From assembly GCA_038501625.1 (NCBI GenBank), contig JAZAYU010000366.1, forward strand, positions 1-64,000: DNA of 64,000 bases, written 5' to 3'. The notes under the pieces were generated by a model. It was not told where the DNA came from, searched no databases, and saw only the letters and a list, made by a program, of their open reading frames with translations. Below, piece after piece: positions 47,801-56,245 of the stretch (position 1 is its first letter; the number at the start of each line of letters is the position of its first letter). The DNA comes from Corbicula japonica (taxonomy: Eukaryota; Mollusca; Bivalvia; Venerida; Cyrenidae). The position numbers and the translations under genes are program-made.

Positions 47801-50800
47801 ATCCATTGGTACGTCTTCATCCGAATCCATATCTGAATGCGCTAAATGTTTATGTCGCAACATATTATCCTTTCTCCCAAAAGTTTTCAAACAAATGTCG
47901 CACCGATACATCCTCTTCGACGTTTTAAACAAGAATGAGGAGAAGTGAATGAATCATTCAACTTAATACTCGTCCTATAATTACGATGTTGCGAAGTTCA
48001 CCTGCGTTCTCTTTTCTATTTCCTCCGACAGAGGGCAGTTCCTGTCTTGATGTCTTACTCTTCCCGTCTTTATCACTTATTTTTGAATTCCTGACTTTTT
48101 CATTGGTGGGTTGCATTTCTTTCTGACCTATAATTGATACATCTTTAGGTTTAGCTTGACGTTCGAGCATACTTTTAGCTATAGCGGTTGTCTGCTCTGC
48201 CGGTAAAACCATTTTAACATAAAATTCAGACTGAGGTCTCTGTTCGTTTTTATTCCTGCGTCTTTTCATCTTCTTCTTACGTATCCTCGTAATGTCTTTG
48301 TAATCCAATAAGTCCATGTTTCTAACGCACGTCTTGACTCTTCGACACCCAAGCAGTCAATGATCGATATATTATACCACCTATCTCTTTTGGTTTAAGT
48401 CACTATTATATTTTAATTATTTCGCATATAGGTCGAAACTGATCAAATAGTGTAAGGTGTGAATCATGCCAATGCGAGCAAACGCCACATATCCTCTCTC
48501 CTATCTTCGGATTGATTTAAGCATGCCCAGTGCCTTTTGTAAGTAAAACCGCCGCCTCTTATCCAGTCCTTGACCGAGTCATACACCCTAACATTTTCGC
48601 AAACATACTGGTGCCAATCTCTAGCATTAATTGCATCTAGATTGATGTTGCAGTCACCTACTAAAACCGCTTTTTCAACCAGATCTTTGAAATTTTGGAA
48701 TGTTTGCGTTCGAGATAACCATTCTTTAATATTTTCTTCCCCTTTCAGTGTAACGTTACAATCCTCGGGCATAATGTAATTCAAAACTACGGTGTAAAGT
48801 TCATAGTCCAAAATGTTTTTTAACGATATCCAGGGTTTCTTAACTAAATCGCGGAACATTTGTTTACATAGTTCGGGCGGTAATACGGTTGTATTTTTAG
48901 AGACATTAACAAAATTTATTTAAGTCACCCGATTAGATTACGTATTCTGCATTCGGTTCTATTCACTAAATGAAATGAAAGGCTGAATTTTAGGTGATTT
49001 TATTAATAATTCAACGCTTTGAAGCTTGTTGACACATTTTCGCTATTTTTTCTTTGATCAATCACGCTTCCTGCACACGAGGTAAATGAACTTGGAGCTC
49101 TTTCACTGGACACACTTAAAATAAAATGAAATCCGATTTTAAGTGAATATAATCACGGTTAAAATTATTGTATTCACAAGATTGTAAAATATTTGAGGTG
49201 AACTAATTAACAAATCACATATATGTACAAAATTATAAACATGTTATACAAGTTCTATTTAATTGGTTTAAAATGGTGAATATAGTATCATCAAACTCTT
49301 TAAAGGTTGTTTTCGTTATCTATCTTTGATCTAACACGCTTCACGCACACGAGGTAACTGACACCGGAGTATCAATGACCTCGATGTTCTTTTCAATGGG
49401 TACACGTATGGTTATAATAACACGACATTCGATATGGTTATGATAATCGTATAGGTGCGTTATGACATTCATAAAATTATATAAATAATAGAGGTTGAAT
49501 TGTTTCGAATCTGAATGAGTCACCTTCGGAATAAAGGTGATGGAATGTAACCTAAAACCATTGGCCGTGTCATAATAGATGACTCAATAATTAAACTAGG
49601 GTGCGACCGATGGGTTTCCGTAATACGACGCCACCCCAATTGCTCGTGCTCGGTCATATGATACCCTCCCCATTGTTCGTGCGCGGTCACGCGTCTAGCT
49701 CCAGGGCTGCAGGCAGATGACTCATAGGGAAACATAGGGAAACTAGGGTGGTGCTGATGACATCATAGCACGGTAATACGATGCCACCCCCATTGTTCGT
49801 GCTCGGTCATATGGCACCTTCCCCATTGTCCGTGCGCAGTCACGTGTGTAGCAGCAGGGCAGCAGGCACTCTCCTGAACGGGCCGAGGAATACTACTTAT
49901 ATACGTGCGCAACGCATAGAAGACTACCCCGGCTGATGAATTTCAAACAATTATATACGTACGCAACTCATAGAAGACTACCCCGGCTGATGAATTTCAA
50001 ACAATAATATACGTACGCAACTCATAGAAGATTACCCCGGCTGATGAATTTCAAACAATTATATACGTACGCAACTCATAGAAAACTACCTCGGCTGATG
50101 AATTTCAAACAATTATATACGTACGCAACTCATAGAAGACTACCCCGGCTGATGAATTTCAAACAATTATATACGTGCGCAACTCATAGAAGACTACCCC
50201 GGCTGATGACTTTCAAACAATTATATACGTGCGCAACTCATAGAAGACTACCCCGGCTGATGACTTTCAAACAATTATATACGTGCGCAACTTATAGAAG
50301 TCTACCCCGGCTGATGAATTTGGAAGGTGCTCCACGGCCGGCTTTTTAAATCAGAAATGAAATGCGAGATCGGAACATTGTATATTCATTTTACACATTT
50401 AATTTGTTTAAAAGTACCCTTTTTAATTTTCGAGGTTATTCAGTACATATATTACTGTTTCAAGTTAACAATCTTGAACGATGCGTTTTATGACCGGCGA
50501 GCTTTTCAGACAGCTAAAACTTGTTTTTCTCTTCATAATAGTTCAAGTGACTTAGTAATTCAAATTTGGAGATTTTTGTAAATAATAAATGGTAAGAAAA
50601 ACGTTTGAAATCTTCATGGACACTGGTTTTTGTTCGGATCTTGAATACACGATTTAATCATTAATGATGGGTTGAGCAAATGATGGGTTGAGCAAACTCA
50701 AACTACTGCATTCTTGTAAATTTTAATACATGTAGCCGAACTCTTTTAAATCATTAAAGCTTTATAAATTAAACAAGTATTATTAATTAATTGATCATAC

Positions 50801-50994
50801 AATTTTCCGCATCCAATTGGCTCGGACGCAACAGACACACAAGTATACATATATAACAAAACCTGATAAGCCTTCATAAGGTACGAATGAATATTTAAAG
50901 CGAAATTCATATTTAAAAACGCAATAAACCAAATACCTTGTATAGCAAAAACAATGGCCAAAGACAGTTTTATATACAATATAGTTCTCTTCAT
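41866..50994 (-). CDS. Secreted C-type lectin (lectin B), 5 coding exons
   Basis: Coding exons on the minus strand are 50937-50994, 43199-43287, 42411-42501, 41983-42190 and 41866-41902, giving 160 residues. Phases at the first three junctions (1, 0, 1) equal those of lectin A, and exon 3 has the same 91-nt length. Exon 1 is a signal peptide (MKRTILYIKLSLAIVFAIQ). The C-type lectin domain has cysteines in DCPSG, SCYHF, MFCQTHG, ENCMD, EECDH and YICE. The EPN motif is in LKGEPNNLRTN and the WND motif in PGWNDEEC, predicting calcium-dependent mannose-type binding. Unlike lectin A there is a fifth exon adding a short polar tail (SYYKRDSGNESL). Intron 1 is 7.6 kb long because of the palindromic element at 43397-49897. 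The choice of first exon rests on phase and signal peptide and is the least certain part. Confidence 0.88.
44235..44678 (+). CDS. Unknown protein 1 of the palindromic element, left arm (147 aa)
   Basis: I do not recognise this protein. It opens MSLKNTTVLPPELCKQM and is mostly alpha-helical in character, with several aromatic residues (WLSRTQTFQNF, WHQYVCENVRVY) and a C-terminal stretch RRREDMW-like (DRREDMWRLLALA). No signal peptide or transmembrane segment is seen. It is the first of three ORFs in a row on this arm. The start at 44235 is the first ATG in frame. An internal ATG at 44283 would match the frame that survives in the mirror copy. Confidence 0.6.
   Translation: MSLKNTTVLPPELCKQMFRDLVKKPWISLKNILDYELYTVVLNYIMPEDCNVTLKGEENIKEWLSRTQTFQNFKDLVEKAVLVGDCNINLDAINARDWHQYVCENVRVYDSVKDWIRGGGFTYKRHWACLNQSEDRREDMWRLLALA
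44825..45184 (+). CDS. Unknown protein 2 of the palindromic element, left arm (119 aa, basic)
   Basis: Unrecognised. The N-terminal half is strongly basic (RIRKKKMKRRRNKNEQR), followed by a polar, probably disordered region and a short hydrophobic end (NIVIIGRVLS). The basic cluster could be a nuclear localisation or nucleic-acid-binding signal. It lies 146 nt after ORF 1 and 46 nt before the zinc-finger ORF. Confidence 0.6.
   Translation: MDLLDYKDITRIRKKKMKRRRNKNEQRPQSEFYVKMVLPAEQTTAIAKSMLERQAKPKDVSIIGQKEMQPTNEKVRNSKISDKDGKSKTSRQELPSVGGNRKENAGELRNIVIIGRVLS
45231..45830 (+). CDS. C2H2 zinc-finger protein of the palindromic element, left arm (199 aa)
   Basis: One classical C2H2 finger at residues 2-25 (YRCDICLKTFGRKDNMLRHK, then HLAH; C-X2-C-X12-H-X4-H). 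A long acidic, serine-rich segment follows (ESSHSDSDDDTSVTSEDP) and then a helical C-terminal half (KKTISHLIDTDGYDKDEAFK). The start is the ATG four residues before the first cysteine. An AATAAA lies about 215 nt after the stop, on this arm only. The single finger plus acidic region suggests a DNA-binding or regulatory role, but this is inference. Confidence 0.7.
   Translation: MYRCDICLKTFGRKDNMLRHKHLAHSDMDSDEDVPMDRDIFGPINDNESSHSDSDDDTSVTSEDPLEFDPWKYIVEQAYQENQSEYESSVNELMEKDADISESEAKENVFRSMKSTYRRAMMNSLAKELIWFDAMKNDPIYKSIKKTISHLIDTDGYDKDEAFKYGILKRQFLFDKVLETYQIPKLERGDAMEQDDESE
46288..46817 (+). repeat. 21-bp pyrimidine-rich minisatellite, left arm
   Basis: Units like TCATGCCTCCTCTTTCACTCC repeat about 25 times, almost all C/T on this strand. 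Frames of 148-184 codons here are by-products of the repeat. The strand asymmetry and mirror copy could form triplex or hairpin structures. Confidence 0.93.
46810..46918. repeat. Palindrome centre with 15-nt spacer
   Basis: GACCCATGGAGACCATTGC ends at 46859 and its exact complement starts at 46875. The spacer CAGAAACAGTCACAT is unpaired. Pairing continues outward into both minisatellite arms. Confidence 0.95.
46919..47107 (-). repeat. 21-bp minisatellite, right arm (shorter)
   Basis: Mirror of the inner ~200 bp of the left array. The outer units and the following ~400 bp of the left arm are missing here. Confidence 0.93.
47312..47911 (-). CDS. C2H2 zinc-finger protein of the palindromic element, right arm (199 aa)
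   Basis: Identical in all residues to the left-arm protein at 45231-45830, including the finger YRCDICLKTFGRKDNMLRHK. The AATAAA seen downstream on the left arm is lost in the right-arm deletion, so the 3' end must differ if this copy is expressed. Confidence 0.7.
   Translation of the reverse strand: MYRCDICLKTFGRKDNMLRHKHLAHSDMDSDEDVPMDRDIFGPINDNESSHSDSDDDTSVTSEDPLEFDPWKYIVEQAYQENQSEYESSVNELMEKDADISESEAKENVFRSMKSTYRRAMMNSLAKELIWFDAMKNDPIYKSIKKTISHLIDTDGYDKDEAFKYGILKRQFLFDKVLETYQIPKLERGDAMEQDDESE
47958..48317 (-). CDS. Unknown basic protein 2 of the palindromic element, right arm (119 aa)
   Basis: Identical to the left-arm protein at 44825-45184. Perfect conservation of two separate copies argues for a recent origin of the palindrome or for gene conversion between the arms. 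Confidence 0.6.
   Translation of the reverse strand: MDLLDYKDITRIRKKKMKRRRNKNEQRPQSEFYVKMVLPAEQTTAIAKSMLERQAKPKDVSIIGQKEMQPTNEKVRNSKISDKDGKSKTSRQELPSVGGNRKENAGELRNIVIIGRVLS
48464..48859 (-). CDS. Unknown protein 1 of the palindromic element, right arm (131 aa, shorter start)
   Basis: Matches the left-arm protein from MFRDLVKKPW to the C-terminus. One A is missing from the A run just after the left-arm start (five instead of six), which puts the upstream ATG out of frame. Either this copy is broken at its 5' end or the true start is the internal ATG used here. Confidence 0.55.
   Translation of the reverse strand: MFRDLVKKPWISLKNILDYELYTVVLNYIMPEDCNVTLKGEENIKEWLSRTQTFQNFKDLVEKAVLVGDCNINLDAINARDWHQYVCENVRVYDSVKDWIRGGGFTYKRHWACLNQSEDRREDMWRLLALA
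49904..50330 (+). repeat. 54-bp minisatellite at the right flank of the palindromic element
   Basis: Eight copies at exact 54-bp spacing of a unit containing ATAGAAGACTACCCCGGCTG and AATTTCAAACAATTATATAC. The left flank of the element (TCAAACAATTATATA at 43382-43396) is the other half of one unit, so the element is inserted within the array. The 101-codon frame across it is a by-product. Confidence 0.93.
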
Positions 50995-50999
50995 TGTAT

Positions 51000-51850
51000 A
51001 TGTGTTCCCCATACGTACTCTTTGTAACTTGAGATAAGGCATTTCTCTTATTCCTGGGTCATGTGCATTTATGCAAATTCTGACATGTCGATAATACAGT
51101 AAAACAAAGACGACCTTTGAAGAAAAAGACTCTTTTTTTGTCGAAATGACTGATTTAAAGAACAACTTGATCTTTAAAAATTACCACCTGACGTAAACGA
51201 CCATTTTGGGTGTTCTTCAGAGTTGTCTTTGAACACAAGTTTGATTGTATTTAGATGTCATTGAATAATTCCGGTGGCAATAAAGAATACCTTTACGATA
51301 TTTGCAATCTGCAATATCATGCTAAATAGCTGTTTTAAAGGTATATTAAACTTTTTTTCAATGGGGTAAAATTTAACTCACCGTTACTATTTCTAGGGGG
51401 TAATCAGGTTCTATAGTTACCACACAACACAGTATCTTGCGGGCCGGAGTATCCGAAGACTTGCGATAGAAACATTATCTTCCACAGCATAATATATTTT
51501 ATTCAAATTCATTTCCAAACTCATGTTAAAGCTACGGAGGAATTCATTTCTCAAATTCATAATTTTGTAAATACGTTCACGTCGCATCTGTCGTTTTACA
51601 CGGGGTCGTAATTTGAATTCTTCATATAATTTTACAATAAAATTATAAAACATACACACACACATTATGGAAAGAGAATATTTATTAAAAAATCATACAA
51701 AAATACAATTAAATACATTCAATCCCGAATAGAACACACTCAAGATATATTGTAAACGCACAAAACAATGAAATATTACCTATAATAAGGATGATATAAA
51801 TTAGAACATCATGACATAAAAATGGCATACATTAAACCTCTATACTAAAA
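51000..51850. other. Upstream region of lectin B
   Basis: 5' flank of the first lectin B exon. I see no clear TATA box or other motif that I would defend, and no other gene. Confidence 0.4.
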
Positions 51851-52135
51851 TTAACCCTTTCACTGCCATAAGGACGGCATATGCCGTCCATATTATTTTC
51901 GGCGTTTTTTGCCGTTTCTATATATAGACCAGCATGCAAAGCGGGGGTTTCTGCTGACTAAGGCAGATCATTGAAATGTTGACCAATAATGTTATTGCTT
52001 TCGTTTTTACATGTAAACATAGTAATTATGTTGATATATCTAAAAAATAACCAGCCTCATTCTGAAATTGGTATTGGTATTTGTTTACTGACGACGTCAA
52101 TTCAGAATTTAAGACGTTGGCAGCGAAAGGGTTAA
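51851..52135. mobile_element. TTAA-flanked MITE, second family (285 bp)
   Basis: TTAA at 51851 and 52132. The ends are CCCTTTCACTGCC and GGCAGCGAAAGGG. A hairpin GGACGGCATATGCCGTCC lies near the left end. A truncated copy is at 9241-9428. Confidence 0.83.
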
Positions 52136-53141
52136 ATAATTGTATGCCTACGCCGGGATTCGAACCCATACGACGACAGCGGTCTTAATAGTGGGGTGGC
52201 CTTCATTCTGGAGGTAAGAACATAGCTCAAATCTGTTAGAAGGGACATTAAAGTAGTTTGTCTTATTATCGATGTGGTCTGAATTTCGGGGTGATTTTTA
52301 ATAAGGGTTTTACTGTATGAGCATTAATGCTGTCTTTGATATGTAAATATTAGAGATATAAATAACATCTGTAGTTCACAGACTAAGGTTTAAATAACAA
52401 ATTAGTTTCTAAACAATCAAAACACAAAGAAAGTTTGAAATAAAAAGTCAATATGTAAGCTACATTTTTTGATATAACAGTATTTGTAAATACTGTACGG
52501 TAGGTCGTGACTCTCCTCGGTTCTTGCTACACTGAACTTCATGACTTGTACTATGCGAGTAGTCAGTACAGTATGCCGTACAGTGATCAACCACTTTAGA
52601 CAAAAGTGCTCGGTGAACGTTTCTTAGAGTTACAAGAACTGTACTGTATACTGTACATTAAGCAACAACCACGTGCAGTATCATTTACCTAATAAAATTA
52701 AGATCAATTTTTTAATAAACCTGTTTTTGTTAAACTGTGTAGATGCATGACCGATGTACAGTGCACTTGAACAAATAAAAATTAAACTACATTACTTTTA
52801 CACATAGGTCACATAACGCATTTAATAAAACTATATAATTTGTAATGAAGGCAAGTGTCAAACTATTAATAAGATTCACCAACGTTTTGGCAAGATTTAT
52901 TTTTTTGTTGTTTTTTTTTGTTGTTTTTTTGGTTTCCACTACTGGGCATTTTTATTATATTTCATACTGACAATTATTATAAATAGAAATACCAGTCATA
53001 ACTGAAGGATACATTCGCTACTGTTTATTGTACAACTTTTCTTCATTTTTCTATAAAACTAAATGAATTTGTGTTTGCCATATTTATCGATTTAAAAAAA
53101 AGAAACAACTTTTAACCGAGTAGCTGCCTATTTTGTTTACT
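52136..53141. other. Intergenic sequence with a tRNA-like B box
   Basis: At 52145-52185 the minus strand has GGGTTCGAATCCCGGCGTAG, a T arm/B box without a cloverleaf, probably a SINE remnant. The region around 52490-52670 is rich in TACTGTACGGTA-like short palindromes. Nothing else is seen. Confidence 0.4.
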
Positions 53142-53290
53142 GGGCCCAAGATAATAAAACTGAGATTTGAAACCCGTCTCAAATCTCAAGCATCTGATTA
53201 GCTGAAATGGCGATCAGTCGCTATTTCAGTCAATCAGATGCTTGAGATTTGAGACGGGTTTCCATTCTCAGTTTTATAACATTGGGCACC
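53142..53290. mobile_element. Palindromic fold-back MITE
   Basis: Ends GGGCCCAAGATAATAAAACT and its diverged complement, with centre GCGATCAGTCGC. It belongs to the 6697-6831 family. Confidence 0.82.
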
Positions 53291-53891
53291 GGTCATTGAA
53301 TCAATTGGACTGCATGCGAATTTGTTTTAACCGTTTGACTAGTCTTAAAGTACACTTACAGATTTCATTTAGATTGAATTGGAATCGGATTATAAACAAA
53401 CAAATATTTTTTGCGAAATGATGTGAAAATGACTTAGTCTCCTTAACAGTTGTTCAGCTATACATAAAAGAAACATTTTATACTCATGTACATAAAGTTC
53501 AGAAATTCAGATTCATATTAAGCACAATGGATACAGAGACATGACTTGGAATTTCCGTTTTGGGGTCGGCAAAACCAGAGTTATCAGTTTTCAGACACTT
53601 GACGGTCTCAACTAGTCTAATAATAGTAACAAACAGCAGGCCTAATAACCGCCGCCGAAATGTAGTTTTAATTTTCAAAAGTTTTGACAGTGTGTATGCC
53701 GACCGTCAGTACTTTCAATGCTTTGATTCTACTTGACTTTGTATATGAGTCTAATAAGTTTTTGATATATTTAGTATCTCTTGTCTATATCGTCGCATAT
53801 GGCAGCAACTTGAAACATTTTCTATGAGATTGGCATTGAACATGTTTGGAATAGTATGGATAAAACACCATAGTTCTGGACGAAATGTGTG

Positions 53892-56203
53892 TTAGTCCTT
53901 TCTCAGCTCCGAAATAATACAGCACGCGAAGATGACGCATATAACCTGAAATAAAAAAATAACAGGTAAGGGTTGTTAAAAAAGTACAGCATCTCCAAAC
54001 TGCATTTAAAACAAAAAAATATTATAAAAACTTATATTTAAAACCTAAATCAATCAAATATTATTTATTGCCCGTTCGTGTTTTACATATCTGTATTGAA
54101 TTATCTCCCTTCAATCGATAATACTTTCATTTCAGCTTATAAGATTATTATAATTAGGAACATGTCCCTCACATAGCAATAAGGAGCATAAAATAGATAA
54201 ATGCCGACTGGTTCGGATGTACACTGTTCGCACATGCGATTATACAGTACAAATGCAGTGAAGGGTAAGTAATGCTGACCCATTTTTCTGAGCGAATTAT
54301 ATCGTACAACCCTATGATTTTAGTGAATACCTGAATTAAAACGATGAAACTGTAATCGGATGCAAGAAGGATTGGATAATTCTCGATTTTTTTAGTTCGA
54401 TGATAACTTTTAAATAATTGGAATACCATAGATTTATTGAGCAGTGCAAAATTATACAAGTTATACAAAAAAGTATTTTAGAACTGTTTGTGAATTGAAA
54501 AAAAAGTGATACATGTATTAGTCACATCTCAATTTTCATTAAATTTTGCCATGTATAACATATGCGCATGTTATACTTTTCTTTGTTATAATGGTACTTA
54601 TTTATATGACAGTGTTTACCTCTAAAGCAGCGACACCACAAGCAATGCCGATCACAATAGCAATCCTGCCCTTCAAGAAATCCTTAATAGAGTCCCAACA
54701 GGGCTGAAAAAATAACCAAATATTTTTACTGCAACAAAGTAAATTATCAACAAAATTGTGTTCGTGTGCGATGTATCTTAACTGTTAAAATTGGGGCGCG
54801 TAACGGGAAAATGTACCTAAAAACACTTGACGTCAATTCTTGAAATGACTTCAAAAAGTTCGCTACACTTTTCCATTTTTATCCCCGGTGTATCTTTATG
54901 TTAGTTGTTGCTTTCATATTATGTATTTAATATATTACTTTGACATGTAGGATGGGAAAATATACTAGTATTTGATGAAATTTACAGATACCTTTATTAA
55001 CGTTAGATGTGTCCCAGGCCAAAGTATCAATCAAAGCATTGAAAGTATTGAAGGGTTGGCATAACTACTGTTGAAATTATAACTACTAAGAATTTAAAAA
55101 TTCTAGAAAATTAATTTTCCGCGTAACTGTAGGTCCATTTATGTCTGTTTTCTGTTTTAAGTGGAACGATCTGTAATTGTGTATATGGCTACACTTTGTG
55201 CCATTTTATCCACAATGTATTTTGTTTTGCTTGAATTAACTTAAATTTATCTATTATTGCCATGTCATTTCTATGATCTGCTTCTCAACGCAAGTATACA
55301 ATATCAAGTGAGCTTACTTTATACATGTTGGAGTTATTTCCATCGAAAGGGCATTGTGGGTTCACTAGATCGTACTTTTGGTTCTTGAGGAATTCGTCTT
55401 TATCTACAAAACATAGTACCGCTGAATATCAAAAGAAGTAGATATGCAGTAAGTGAAGACAAGTGGGAACAATTTAAGATGATCTTCATTGTTTTACTTT
55501 TTAGATTCTTAACGCCACTCAGTGGTCTTGGAAGACAGAAGGTTTGACTGAACATGTATCTTAAGTTAGGTTTTTCGCTTTCTCCTTTATTCCTTAATAT
55601 TGTTACTTTTCTAAATGATCAAATGATAATTATATTCTATTTTCATTAAAAAAGTAAGTAAAAACAATAATCCATTGTTTAAGCATTTCCTCCATAGACA
55701 CCTTGGATGCGTGGGCGAACAGTGTAGGGTCTGCACTGTTCGCTTTTTGATTTGTTTTTTTTTTTCTGACCAAAAGCGACCAGCACAGATCCTAATCAGA
55801 CGGCACGGGTGTGCCGGCTGATCTGTATCCACACTGGTCACACATGCGTAAAAATGCTTATATATGGAGGAGAGGGTTAATTACCTTTCATCACACAGCA
55901 GCTTGGGGGAATTATCATCTGCTTCCCAGTGGCATTTCTATTCCAGTTCTTTGCTGCATAAAAGTCAGTGTAATTGTCAACTCCGCAGCACCCGAACTGA
56001 AGAGAAAATATTTAAAATGTTCAACGGTGCACACATGCGCACTTCATGATCATAAACGGAATATGCACAACAAAAATATATAGAGCTACGTCAGTTATAT
56101 GACTCTATAAACGTCAGTTCTAAGGTGATTGTGTTCAAATTTTCAATATATTGACTGAAATCACACGCAAAGAGAGAAAGATAGAGAGAGAGAGAGGGAG
56201 GGG

Positions 56204-56245
<42 letters not shown>

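Larger units (their letters stand above)
43397..49897. mobile_element. Palindromic Polinton/Maverick-like element (6.5 kb)
   Basis: The left end is AGTAGTATTCCTCGGCCCG and the right end is its exact complement ending ...TACT. TATATA is present on both sides (43391-43396 and 49898-49903). The AG...CT termini and 6-bp target duplication are hallmarks of Polintons. The two halves are near-identical inverted copies around a 15-nt centre (46860-46874), each carrying the same three ORFs pointing inward. I see no integrase, protein-primed polymerase, ATPase, protease or capsid gene, so the copy is non-autonomous. The arms differ by an extra ~152-bp end duplication in the right arm, a ~590-bp deletion in the right arm near the centre, and a few small changes. 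It lies in lectin B intron 1. Confidence 0.82.

Noticed and set aside
43397..49897. The palindrome as a pure assembly artefact
   Set aside because: Kept as a caution only. The 6-bp target duplication, 15-nt spacer and real differences between arms (152-bp duplication, 590-bp deletion, single-base changes) argue against a simple false join.
50044..50349. 101-codon frame with internal repeats
   Set aside because: It is the translation of the 54-bp minisatellite.
50746..51165. 139-codon minus-strand frame as a separate gene
   Set aside because: Only its middle part (50937-50994) is explained, as the lectin B signal-peptide exon; the rest is flanking intron and 5' sequence.
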